Source of the DNA: Phlebiopsis flavidoalba
Lineage: Eukaryota; Basidiomycota; Agaricomycetes; Polyporales; Phanerochaetaceae
Direction of reading: 5' to 3'
DNA length: 64,000 bases
NCBI GenBank assembly: GCA_035772785.1
Contig: JAOCPU010000033.1
Coordinates: 1 to 64,000, forward strand
The translations under genes and the position numbers were made by a program. Position 1 is the first letter of the stretch, and each line of letters starts with the position of its first letter. Under the pieces are notes generated by a model, which was given only the letters and a program-made list of their open reading frames with translations, did no database searches and was not told where the DNA came from. Below, piece after piece: positions 12,100-23,294 of this stretch.

Positions 12100-15000
12100 C
12101 CTCGTCATTATTCGTCGTCCATCATGCGTCATCATCGTCTATCCTCTTTTCGTCCTCGCCCCCATAAACACACACCGCGTGTTCGTCTCGATCGTCGTTG
12201 TCCTCGATCATCTATCTTTGATACCACTCGTGCTAACCCTTCCTCACCATCATAGCCTCCACGTTGATCCTCGTCTTCACTGTCATCATTGGAGCGATTG
12301 TAGGCTTCGGCGGCTGTTTATTCCCCAATTTGACTGGTCTATTAATGCTGCTCTTGTTGGACTACAGAGTCCGAATCGTTCTTCACTTGCTTTCGACGTC
12401 GTCGAGGTTGACTATTGGCCTCATCTTCCTCTGCTGAGCTCTGTCTAAGTCGACAATTAGTGTGCCGAGTTCAAGTGACGATTTGGAAGCTGTGGCCCAC
12501 TGAGCGTCACATTGATCCGCTGGACTTAACGGCCCGTTCGACTCGCTGTTTGCATCTGAAAACTAGTCAGAGATCCCAACCAAAATCGAGTTTTGACTAT
12601 TTGGCAAGTTACCTTGCAGAACATCCAATATTCCATCATCGCTCAATGCCACGTGTCCGATGTGTTGGTTCGGGTTAGGGCGGAGTCCTAGCAGAATTCG
12701 ATCGAGATGATTGAGAGACACGGCGGGATGCATTGGTTTTGCGGTTTGAGCGCGGGAGAGGGTTGGGATCGGTTACGGGGAAATTTCAGACTGCGCCTGG
12801 TCCCAAAGCTTATTTCCATAATTTTCGCCAGCATCCTTTCTATTCCCCCTTCCAGCTCTCTTTTCCTAGTCTCGCACGCGTTCTATGCGATCTCGTATCG
12901 CCTCTCCGCCCTGCCCATGGAATAATCAGCTCAGGAACTCTCAACCCATTCATTTCGGCGTACCTTTCTCTTGCGCACAGCAGGAGGGCTCCCAGTCTGA
13001 CTCCTCTAGCTCAGTAGTGAGGCCACCATCGCTATCCGAATCCGATGGATCCCTGTACTGTATAGAAGTCGCCGGAGTTCCTCGATCTCGTTGTTGTTCC
13101 CATTGTTGACCGGTATTTCTCCGCCCCTGAGCGCCGCCGTTAGTGGGGGATAGCGGGGAGCCTAAGAGGTCATCTCCATCCTCTGATTCGGTATTAGAGT
13201 ATTCAGAGTACTCGTAGTCTTCGTCGCTGTCCTCTTCTGAGGTGCTCGACTGTTCTTGATAGGCTAGGCTCTAAGAAACGTCTTAAGTTCTTTCAACGAA
13301 ATAAGCAAAAACGGGTACAACACGTACACGCTGATACCACTTTTCAAATATACCACTGTTGTAGCATTGCGTCCGAACTTCCAGGTCGTGACGCTGTTGT
13401 CGCCACAGCTCAGTAAGAACGTCAAGACGTTTGTCGAAGGCTGAAAAAATACGGATTCCCACGTCTGGCGTAGATCTTCGAACTCCCGCGCTGAAACTAC
13501 CTCGGTGCGAGCAAGCTTGACAATCTTCATGTGCCTTCTTAATAGCAAGTACATCAGCATCAAAATAGACTGTGAACATACGGAAGCTCATTGATTAAAC
13601 TTCAGGCATTACACGAGCGGTTACTACACTTACGTGCTCGACTTGTCGACCATCCAAAGCAAGCATCACGTAGTTGACGTCTTGAAAGACGATACTGAAA
13701 CCCATCGAGCCTTGATTTCATGTTCCTCATCTCTATGTTACGCCACTCGACTCTAAGCTTCTCGAGAGCGTCATAGTCCTCATTATCTTCGGATTCCCCT
13801 AGATAGTCCAAGACGTCAACATAGATATCGATGAGATTGAGTTTCTTGGTGATAGCAGCAAGGTGTTGAACCCGTTTCTTGTTTCGTTTGTCAACCTTCT
13901 TGGGAGCCTGCGCTAAATCGCTGGACATTTCGCATCGTGATACGGTTATGGTGCCTGGTATCTTGCTGTCAACAATTGTTTAAATAGAAATCGTTGCTCT
14001 CCACTCGACATTTGTCTTGTAAGGGCCAGCAGCCCAGCTGAAGGTAATATCATAAGGGAACGATGGAACGTTTGGGTCGAAAAAATTTAAATTCCGCTTA
14101 CAGAGCTATCCATGCGACTGTACTACATTGGAGATCGGCGGGTTTTGAACTGATGAAATCATTGACCTTTGGAGAGACACCGGATGGGATCAGCGACACA
14201 TCCGAGTCAGTCATTGCAAATGACTGTACTCACCTCATGCACGGAGATGTAGCCACTCGAGTCACTATCTATGCCATCACTGATAGAAGGATAGACTGCA
14301 AGTCAACGTGTAAGTGCTCGGGCAAATACGCCTGAAACTCTACACTCACAGAAAACCTTGGACAGAAAATGCAAAGTCCATGCGTCAGGGTGTCTCTGAT
14401 TCGTTTTATGCTTCTTCGTCAGCAAATTTCCGACGTTGGAAATGGCTGAACACCGCTGAGATATTCAGTGAACATCAGCAGTATACTTGTCAACAGAGGG
14501 AAGCTAGATCTATCTTACCGTCTATGAAAATGCGGGACTTGACACTTGTACGCGCTTGTGTGTCTGCACGCATGGTCCGCCGGGTGATTGACGATAACAA
14601 AGGTACAATTCAATACATGCCTTTCCAAACAATCTTGATATCGGGGGTTCGTTGATGAGTTCATGTGGACCGTCATCGAGCTTGACAGCGTTTTGTTCAA
14701 CCAGTGGAATAAAAAAAAAAAAAAAAAATCACGCGCTGCTGCTGACCTTCCGCATCAGTGTCCTTGTCGATGCTCCCACAGAATCCTCGATCTGTTTGGT
14801 AGCTAATTCTACCTTTGTCTTGAAGACATCCCTTGTAGATGATACGTTAAATGAATCACCGAAAGGCAGAGTCCTGCGTACTGGTTATTCTGGAGAATGC
14901 TCTCGAGATCCGTACGCGTAGACTACGTCTGACCGACGCGTCAAGCTTCTCCCCCAAGCTCGTAGCCAGCTCATCAAGCTTCTTGTCGTCCTGTGACCAC

Positions 15001-15300
15001 CGTCGCGTGTTTAAGCCGACATCGAGCGATATCAGGTTTTCACAGAGTACAGTACGCACCTTGAGAAACAGCGTCAGGGCCTCCTAATTTCGTCTATTTC
15101 GGCTTCTAACTTCGCTTCTTTTGCTGTGCGTGTCTGTAACAGAGTAATGATATGCTGTATATCCTCTTGCAGGCCTGTCAATGCAAGGGAAGAATGCGCG
15201 CATGAGGAGAACATTCAAGGATTCTTTGTGCTCAGCAAACTTCCTTGTGAACTCGCACAGCTTAGCCTTCGTTTCGCTTGATTTTAACGCCTTGCCTGAA
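12100..15300 (-). pseudogene. EF-hand protein with helical N-terminus and acidic tail
   Basis: Read on the minus strand. Helical pieces come first: ALKSSETKAKLCEFTRK with following residues (about 15200-15290), DDKKLDELATSLGEKLDA (about 14960-15010) and FKTKVELATKQIEDSVG (about 14770-14830). An EF-hand loop follows at 14234-14269 (DSDSSGYISVHE, with Ca ligands D1, D3, S5, I8, E12), then a GTGAGT intron and VNDFISSKPADLQ with an in-frame TAA. Downstream are KKLNLIDIYVDVLDYLGE (about 13810-13870), MYLLLRRHMKIVKLART (about 13500-13555) and, one frame over, FDKRLDVLTELWRQQRH (about 13390-13440). The frame switch falls in a run of six T at about 13445-13451. The end is an acidic Ser/Asp/Glu tail (12100-13260). 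This order matches a family common in Agaricomycetes with helical bundle, EF-hand and acidic tail; its function is unknown. The 5' end is not resolved. Confidence 0.6.
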
Positions 15301-17291
15301 TGTCATGGTCATGCACCGATCGGTCACATGCGAGGGGTAGACGTACCAATCTTCGCAGTCAGTTTAGAGCAGTGCTGATAGTAAAACCCTAGTTCATTCT
15401 CTCAGAGATTGTCCTTTGATTAAGAGCGTCCGCCCGCCCCAACCACCTTACTCGCAAAAGTTGCCTAATGCAAAAGCCAATGGATTTAAAAAAAAACAGC
15501 TAAGCCAAGATTTAATGAAGCAATACCGAAAGATGTGATAGTGTCACATATTAGGCTGAGGTTCTTGTTGAGATCTGGGGAGAGATTGTTGGTGCTGTCA
15601 TAAACTGGATCGAGTCTGCATAGAAGGGACAATAAGTCCGTCTAGATACATCAACAAACCGTTCAACTACGCCAGTCCTGTTACGGGATTAACTCGCTTA
15701 CCATTGTGTTACAAAGACCAGCGCGATTTGTTTTTCGTTCTGTGAGACCCTGAGTTCTGCGTCAATCACTATACCTGACAGGATGAATGAGCCGCAGAAT
15801 ACAGATAAACGCTAAGATTGAGAAAAATGGATAATACCTTGCTGCGCCCATTACTAGCTGTGGATGAAGTTAGTCGACACACTGGTACAAGTTGAAGCAG
15901 GTGAAGAACGTCTCACCTTGAGCCACACAGGTTGTGAACCTCTGCTACAGTGTCAAGTACTTGACAATCTCCCCGTGCGGGTGCGAGCAAGTCGTTCAAA
16001 ATGGATTTTCGAGAACTACTTCCTCACCTGTTAATTTTCGGCTGAGTCAGCCACTGTGGATAACCGCAGTCTGGTATTAGATCTAAGGACGACGGCAATG
16101 AGGATACCGCTATCCATTTGTGAAATGATTTTGATTGCTTCTTCTAATTTCGCGTCTGTAGACGCAAGCATATTCACTGGTGAGTTCGAAAGTGAGATCA
16201 ATGCATACGATAGTTTGGGTGCGAAATTTTATCTCACCAGCACGAGCCGTGCGGCTTTCATGCCCTGGGTTGATCTGTCGTCGCATTCGATCGACATCGA
16301 TAGTTGGGGTCAGCATCTGAGCTCTAGCTTGGCGCTGCATGTTGATGTTCACAATTCGGGTTCCTAGGTGACTCGGATGGAGGCCACAATGGAGCTGGGG
16401 TTACTTTTATAACCCTAACAAGCGCTGTGTTCGAAGATCTAGGCCGCTCCCCTTGGGCCAAAATATCGCCGAACTATCCAGAAGACAGCAGCGATGCAAC
16501 GTGTTGTGACATGTGAGATGCTTACCATGCATAATAGCTCGGTGAAACGATTGTCGATAACCAAAGCTAAACCTTGGTTCCGGAGATATGACTGGATGGT
16601 TGATACAGTAGCGAGAAGAACTTTTTAGTGTACTCAGTCCGGGACACCGTGATAATCTATACGGCCGGGACACTCATTTTCATACGAGTGCTAGATGGTA
16701 GCACTCAAATCCACATCTGGCTGGAATGTTGTGACTCTTCTAGCGTAATAGCGAGTATTAAATCGTTGGAGTGGTTGTTATCCTTGGTCAAAAACTGTCA
16801 ACGGAAGTCAGGTCGTCTGGTCGTGTCTCCGTGAAACGTAGCTCGCAAGGGCACACCGTACTGGAGAAGAGACGATTGTTCGTCCCAATAGGTATGCCTG
16901 TGATCCCCGTCGCCGATCGGCGCTGCTGGTCGGAATGGTACCGGGCTGCAATTCCCTACAGTCTTAAAATATGCTCGTAAGAACTTCGTAGAGGGGCGTG
17001 CCCGAATACGTACCCGCAGATACCCCTCAAAAGGACGTGTTCCATGCTAGGAACGTCGAGATTTCGCACAGACAGGTGCTGACATACAGCCCAATCCGGG
17101 GGGAGCCAGCTGACCAACGCAGATACAGAGTAGTCGAATGGACTCGACGTGAGAAATCTTCCCATGGATGGAGGATCTGTTTTGAGCGCGGACGGACTAC
17201 ATGGTTATCTTTGTCACTATGATTGCGCTTCAAGGGACTGGATAGGGATAGGGTATCATGTTTGGAGTATACAACAGGGAAATGCGAAGTG
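15301..17291. other. No gene resolved; may hold the 5' part of the EF-hand gene
   Basis: Only short frames are seen. An N-terminal exon of the EF-hand protein should lie somewhere upstream of 15300 on the minus strand, but I cannot place it. The part next to 17291 is the 3' flank of the FetB-like gene. Confidence 0.4.
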
Positions 17292-18590
17292 TTACCCAAG
17301 CAGCCTGTCATTCTCTCCGTTGTCAGCCCTGTCTCCATACTGGTTCTTCTTCGAGAACACACCCGTAATCTTGTGCCACACGGCCTTCAGCCCCTCGACG
17401 ATGCGCTCGAGGACCCAGTTCCGCGCACGGTACACTGCGTGCGGGCGCGTGTCAATCTTGTCTGTGCGGATGCGATGTTCGGTGTCTACAACAACGCTGA
17501 GGGCGAGTACGGTCGAAATGATGGAAAGAGAGCGCGGTGGAGGAGGAGATCATGAATATAATGACCATCTGCAGTCGTGCAGCCTGCTGGACGGAGGAGC
17601 CTCCGAGAATAGCTCCAGTCATCATGTCCCGTGTTGTTGGGGGGGATGGCTATGATGCCGAGAACGCTGGGAAGACGTCATGAGCTACATCTTTGGGTGA
17701 AGTTGTACTGCGTACCTCATCTGGTTGATGTTAGGGGTAAGTGCAAGACGGAGAGCGTCGGTGGCAATGGGTTTGCAAGCTTCAAATCGTGTAGCACCAA
17801 ACGCGAGATAGGTCTCGACTTTATCTTTGTTTTCGCTAAAGAGGATGTATAAACCAATAATATGAACAGGAGCTTTAAACCTGGTACTTACTGGAGTTCT
17901 TCAGCACGTAGTTTGTTGCTACAACGATGCCTGAAATTGTGCTACCACAAAGCATACCGACGACAGGGACTAACATGACCGAGCATGAGCCAAGAATTGA
18001 AGACAAAAGTATAGATGTGCTGACTATATTGTTCAGGCTTCCAGAAAGGCTCTACGGACATCGCAAAGCGAATGCCAATGATGGGACACCGGGATGGTCC
18101 GATCCAAGCATAGCAACGCACACAGAAGGAAACTATATTTAATCGGATGAGAAAACAGTTCCCAGGCATAGAATAGACAACATACAATGTGATTGTATCT
18201 CAACTTGGCCTTGTTTACCACTGTGGGGATTGATGTTAGCTCAGTTCTTGCCAGCTATGACGTCCGCACGAACCCGTCTCGGTCGTTCCCCATGAGATTC
18301 AACAGTACTTGGATGACAAAGTTAGCTGCAGAAGCACCTGAGTAACTGTCACAAGACTTACAGGCAATCCCCGCCACCGCCCACGGATTATTCGTCTCGA
18401 ACACCTTCTGCAAGATCATTGCAACACCGAAAGCTGGACGACACATCGCACCGCTGCGGTCACGAGCGATGTGCCCACACCCCAGGGAAAAGAATTTCGA
18501 GACGACAGCATCAAAGACGATGAAGCTGAATGCGAGACCGACGTTCTCCCATGTAAGCTGCGCCGTCGATTCGCCCGGACCAGAATCCAT
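17292..18590 (-). CDS. UPF0014 / FetB-type membrane protein
   Basis: The start is ATG at 18590 (MDSGPGESTAQLTWENVG, then an AFSFIVFDAVVSKFFSLG segment). Pieces follow in the order of the UPF0014 family: GTSLVTAAVRCVVQLSV, ILQKVFETNNPWAVAGIA, LLNLMG, AKLRYNH, FAMSVEPFWKPEQY, then the family signature GMMTGAILGGSS..QAARLQ near 17560-17640. The gene ends RARNWVLERIVEGLKAVWHK and closes at TAA 17292-17294. Several membrane segments are visible. One extra G near 18479 and a missing base near 18425 compensate each other, restoring frame. In bacteria FetB is the permease of the FetAB iron exporter. Fungal members lack an adjacent ATPase here, so partner and substrate are unknown. The MITE-like element ends 243 bases upstream of the start. 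Confidence 0.88.
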
Positions 18591-18833
18591 GTTCCCAGTT
18601 CAAGGTCGCACGTTCGTAGTGAGATAGCTGGGAGTAGGGAGAGGGGAGTAGGAAGCGATACTACAGAAGGCTGCGTGGGGGGGGCAGAAAAGTAGGGCAG
18701 AGCAGGGCATGACGCCGAGGTTGGTGGCGGCTGGAGGTCGGAGGATGACGTCAAAAATGGGCGGAAATCGAGCAGATAAATCGCTAAGCGCCAAGGCGGC
18801 AAGCCCGTGCCGATCGAGCTGCGCCCTTGATTA

Positions 18834-18910
18834 GTGTTGCGTCAGTAACCCCCTGGTAAGTTACCGGTAAGTAAGTAAGTACGTAAATTACAGTTATTTA
18901 CTTTATTTAC
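18834..18910 (+). repeat. Left terminal inverted repeat of MITE-like element
   Basis: Imperfect inverted match to 19310-19408. It carries GTAAGTAAGTAAGTA microrepeats and a TTATTTAC motif that is also mirrored at the right end. Confidence 0.75.
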
Positions 18911-19309
18911 AGCCAAACCCAAATCGGGCATGTAAGAAAAGTAAAAAAATGTAAGGGTCTCATATATACTCAAGCATTGTCTGTAGCTGAGACGCACTGC
19001 ACCAAACCTAAAAGTCAATAAGCAGTCATCTGAAATATGCATCATCAAGTGTTTCTCAGACTTATAGCAACTCTCGCTAGCGAATCTCGCAGTGCTTGAT
19101 GAGTGGGTTGGAGCGCTTGGCGCTTCTTTTGCATAAGCACACGTCGACGATCTGTAAGTGCCAAATACTGCCTAGTGGTCAACCAGTTATCATGTACCAC
19201 TTCAAAGCTATCATAGAAGGAGGTTTCGGGAGGGATTTGGGCAACCTTTCTGCAGGCTCGTAGGTGCGTGGAGGCTGCGAAAATATAAGCGCCGGGACCA
19301 CCGGCCCGG

Positions 19310-19408
19310 TCAGTAAATTACATTATTTACATGGATTACTTACTTACCCGGAGGTAATTACTTACCTACGGGTAACTTACCGGCCGGCGGAGTTATTGAC
19401 GCAAACAC
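19310..19408 (-). repeat. Right terminal inverted repeat of MITE-like element
   Basis: Imperfect inverted match to 18834-18910, ending in TTATTGACGCAAACAC next to the flanking TA. Confidence 0.75.
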
Positions 19409-19410
19409 TA

Positions 19411-21163
19411 GCCTTGATCGCGCCTTGAAAGGCGCGCCGCGCCACGAAGCTGTCCGGTGCAAACTTTCTTTCTCGACTATATCAACCTTCAACGTCTTCC
19501 GGTCAAAATCGAAATGTACCAGGAACACCTCCGTACAAACCGGTATACCCTTCAGGACGATCAATTTGAGCTTCAATAATGCGCTTCAAGATTGCAATTT
19601 CCGCTCAGATTCAAATTATAATTGAACCGAGCTCTACTGAAGTCATGATACATGAAGTACTATGGCTCTGACGCGGGTCATGACTGCTGTCTATGTATCA
19701 TGAGAGTCGAGTCAACCTCTGGAGCATCGCAATCCGAACAGCCTATTCCCCCGCGTCCAGCGTTCATAGCTCGTGACGCATGTGGCAATACTATGTACCG
19801 TGCCAATTTCGCGTTCATGGCAACTGTAATGCAGTGACTCTTCTGATAGCGCTCTCAGATATTACTATGCTCATTGCGCGATACACCTCGCCGCTGGTCA
19901 TGATTTTATAGATGGACGGAAACGGATGTGACTGGTTGCCTCAACGAGCCTTACTTTGCGTTAGTCCGTGATCTAGACGCAGAAACTGTCTCTGTACATG
20001 TCCTGCCTACTCGGTAGAATGCGTCGAAAATATGGCATAAAGCTAAACATTTACTCATTCCAGTTTTCAACCGGAGCACATATCTATCACCGCAGCACAG
20101 TGGACTGAACCATCATCATGCTATACTACGCAAATACGTGCTCACGTGAAAGTATATCGTTTTGCCTAAAGGTCACGGATCGCATCGCTGACGTATGAGG
20201 GAAACACCACGTAGAACACACATCAACTCTAATTCCCGCCACTACTCCTGATGTTGGGGAGGGTGGCTATGTGACGGAAGTACGCGAAAGATGCCCCAGC
20301 CCCAGGATGCCTCAGTCGCGGTCAGAGTTTGCAAGCCAAAATGAGGCCGAGCAATTGTGGTGCCAGAAGTTGTTGTATAACAATAAAAAAATGAGTTAGG
20401 GAATGACGTATGAATGGCTGTATCGCAAGTATTGTTGATCAATAGTTGGCTCGGAGACTGGATCGATTGAACCAACGGACGGAATGTGGTAATGCTTACG
20501 TATATACGGCTGTGGTGCTAATACTACTGCATAGTAAGCCATTTTCTCCTAGTACCCTACTGACGTTCTCAAGTCTACGCAACGCACCTTATATAATCTA
20601 TGTAGCTTACGGAGCAGCCCGCAATTGAGGGACGTCTTCTCACGAGGCATAGATGGGGATGTCAAATGCACAGCAGACAGGTATTTAAGATTTTGGTTCA
20701 AGCAATGAACACTTTCTGCGTAGACGCAACGATTCTCCTTGTCAGGTCACAATAGACTGAAATATACTCCGAAAATCAGTAATCTCGCCATAGCGTGAGA
20801 TCCGAGAGACAAACTGTAACGCTACTTGACTATTTCATATGGCACATGTGATAAAGTAAGTATAATCGGAAGTCTCTGAGCAAAGCTGACGGAAGAACCG
20901 ACCGCATAACCTTCTAGCAGTCCATTATCCACTCCAATTTTGATTGCGAAGTCGAGAAGACTATGGAGTAAGTACCAGAGCAATCAGAGTAAAACGCAGC
21001 GATGACCGGCGGCGCCAGGCCGGATGACTCCGGCATATCAAACATCAAACATCTCCTGCTAATTTTATATAGAGCGGCCTACATAGGTTGCTTGTAGCAT
21101 ACCACCAGTTGACTTCAAGTTGCACCCTTCAGTACTATTCGTTTCATCGCTTTACCATTCATC
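19411..21163. other. No confident gene
   Basis: A 72-codon minus-strand frame (19358-19576) runs out of the MITE end into unique DNA and reads FLVHFDFDRKTLKVDIVEK. It might be a remnant exon but I do not recognise it. The rest shows only short frames. Confidence 0.4.
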
Positions 21164-22581
21164 ATGGGCCCCAATCCCGTTCAACAGAGCTGTGCTGATC
21201 CTTTTTTTAGAAACCTTCTTATACGGTTAGCTTGATTCAACACTTAATATGAATCAGCCTGCTACGAGATCTTACACACATTGTCCAGGGATATTTTGTG
21301 TTTTGACAGCAACCATCGTCTACATATTAACGTGAGCCAAGACGTCACTGTCGACAGGTCATGCATTCATCAAACCTGGGCTTTGACAGCACGAACAGAG
21401 CGGCTCCTGCATCAAGAAGAACTCTTCTTTATACATCGATCACACAGTTCATTTTGGTCACGATACATGAGGCCCTCACAGTGTACACGTCTTATCATCA
21501 AGGAGTGTCGCCTCCTGCTATGGTTCAGGTACAATCGGTGGTCACGATACTTGCGGCAGGTCTTTTCTTCAATTTATTCTGCTCCCTTTTCTTACAGCTG
21601 AGGTCAAGATGATTCTCGGAGATTGCATTCTGACTTGGCGGGCTTGGGTCGTGTGGTCAAGACGATGGTGGATCGTTATACTGCCTCTAGTGTCGTCGCT
21701 CGCGTTATTTGGTGAGTAGTTGAATCACGATTCGCTACTAGTTATTCTATACACTGTCCATTGCAGTATGCTTAGATTTCTGAAACATGACACTGATCTC
21801 TTTGGGTAGGAGTGGGAATTGCGGGGCACAGTCTTTACGGCATCTAACAGGCCGTCTTTGGCCGCTTTCGAGTATATAACAATAGCCTCTCTTTGGCTGG
21901 TCAATGCTGGATTAAACACCGGTCTTATCGTTGGCCGACTGATGTATGTGAACACTGAAATTCTTCATGGGGATGTCCAATAGTGGGTCTAATCACTTGT
22001 GATACTAGCTATCAACTTCGCTCTACAAACAAGATACTCGGATCGGGTGCATCTTCAATTGTTGACAATAGTTACCTGACGCGAGCGATACTTCTAATGT
22101 CAGAATCTGGGGCTCTCTTGATGTCGGTTGCTGTAAGAGGCTTTTACACCATTCTCTGTTAGTCCTCAGTACTGACACATTATTTCTAGCTAGTAGCGTT
22201 AATTCTTGTGGTGTGTAACGACTCAGGCGCATTTGTGGCGATGAATGTTACAACGCCATTGGTAGTGAGTTTAATTCGTCAATATATTGAAACCGTACAC
22301 TAATCACATATGACCAAAGGGCGTTGTTCCGGCTTTAGTCATAATTCTCGTGCATTTCAATATTGCCGTCGGAAATCACACGACCAGACGATTCAAAGAG
22401 ACGACATCTTCCGTTCATTTTAGAAATGGCACAGTCGAGAGCATCAATATGCAGCGGTCGAGGTGTCTTCATCAAGGATTCTCACCCAAGCGGCGGCGAT
22501 AACGGTACTACGAAACAAGTTCATTTTAATGCAGGGAGCTCGGAATCAGACTCAAGAGTGTCAGGCGAAGGCAGCTGTTAA
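21164..22581 (+). CDS. Multi-pass (7TM-type) membrane protein of an Agaricomycete-expanded family
   Basis: The start is the ATG at 21164. With one T removed from a run of seven (about 21202-21208) it reads PFLETFLYG. After an intron (21226-21288, donor GTTAGC) comes IFCVLTATIVYILT. Next are LLYTSITQFILVTIHEALTV (about 21430-21490) and, after an intron ending TTACAG, MILGDCILTWRAWVVWSRRW (21609-21670), the typical D-C-I-x-x-W-R-A-W loop of these proteins. Later segments are FEYITIASLWLVNAGLNTG, YLTRAILLMSESGALLMSVA, LVALILVVC and GVVPALVIILVHFNIAVG (about 22320-22375), separated by short introns. The C-terminal tail frame is uncertain (stop at 22502 or 22581). Function is unknown; it has no recognised ligand motif. 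Confidence 0.65.
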
Positions 22582-22849
22582 TGTTTAGTCAATCTTACGT
22601 ATAAGACTACACTATGAATCTATGCATCATTCATGTGTGTTAACATACTTGTTCTATGTTATACTTTGCTCGCGTTGACAATGTTCATTGTACATGTAAC
22701 ATGCGGCTTGACTCAGCCCTCAGGCCTTAGACTACGGCGTTGTGCGGGTAAATCCTTGTCTCTAAGAGTAAAAATGAACCATTGAAAGGATAGTGCACAA
22801 ACGGCCTCGGTGAGATTGAAGAACCCTTTGCGCACGTCGTTTACTCTGT

Positions 22850-23085
22850 TCCTGGTGACTGGATGAGGAGATGAGAATGATAAGCGTGCTCGAGGTGGGG
22901 CCGTACATCGTCGCGGTGAGGTACCACGTAGCAGCAAACACGTTGATCTGCGCCGGCAGCGACAGCGGGGATGGAACAGAACGCGGCAGAGCCCACGGAG
23001 GTTGATCGCGACGAGGGGAAGGCAGAGTAGGCGGCCTCACGGCGGTAGAAGGCCTTACCAAAGGGCGTGATGTGTGTCCTCGTCG
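22850..23085 (-). pseudogene. Decayed partial copy of the hexapeptide/NRPS-like gene
   Basis: The minus strand reads ITPFGKAFYRREAAY near 23030-23078, then GSAAFCSIPAVAA and MYGP. These match ITPFGKAFYRREASY, GSAAFWSIPAVAA and MYGL of the large gene at 43.33-43.6 kb. The DNA aligns in order, with a gap of several tens of bases in the middle (the part encoding FQIHLGHLNMF) and scattered changes. No other domain of the parent gene is next to it. It is a truncated, inverted duplicate and not a gene. Confidence 0.75.
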
Positions 23086-23294
23086 AACCCAATATTGGGT
23101 TTAGGGTACGTGAATATGGGCCAGTCGGTAGCCTACCAGGAATTTCAGAATTGTATCGATCGGTGGTAGACACTATCCATGTGAAAGCTCTGGGTCTGGG
23201 ATCTTAGGGAGTCGATGACAGTCTGTGTCTGCGGCGGTCGCAATGATGTGTGATCGTCATGACTCATCACTGTGATGTCAATGGTTTTATTTTG

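Larger units (their letters stand above)
18834..19408. mobile_element. MITE-like element with terminal inverted repeats and TA duplication
   Basis: The left end reads GTGTTGCGTCAGTAAC. The reverse complement of the right end reads GTGTTTGCGTCAATAAC. Similarity continues inward through GGTAAGTTACC and runs of GTAAGTAAGTA on both sides. The element is flanked by TA at 18832-18833 and TA at 19409-19410, fitting a TA target-site duplication as made by Tc1/mariner-type and some other transposases. At about 575 bp with no transposase ORF it would be non-autonomous. It sits in the upstream region of the FetB-like gene. Confidence 0.8.

Noticed and set aside
14710..14727. Long A run as a possible poly(A) tail of a retrocopy
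   Set aside because: No intron-free gene copy or target duplication next to it. It falls inside the EF-hand gene area as a simple homopolymer.
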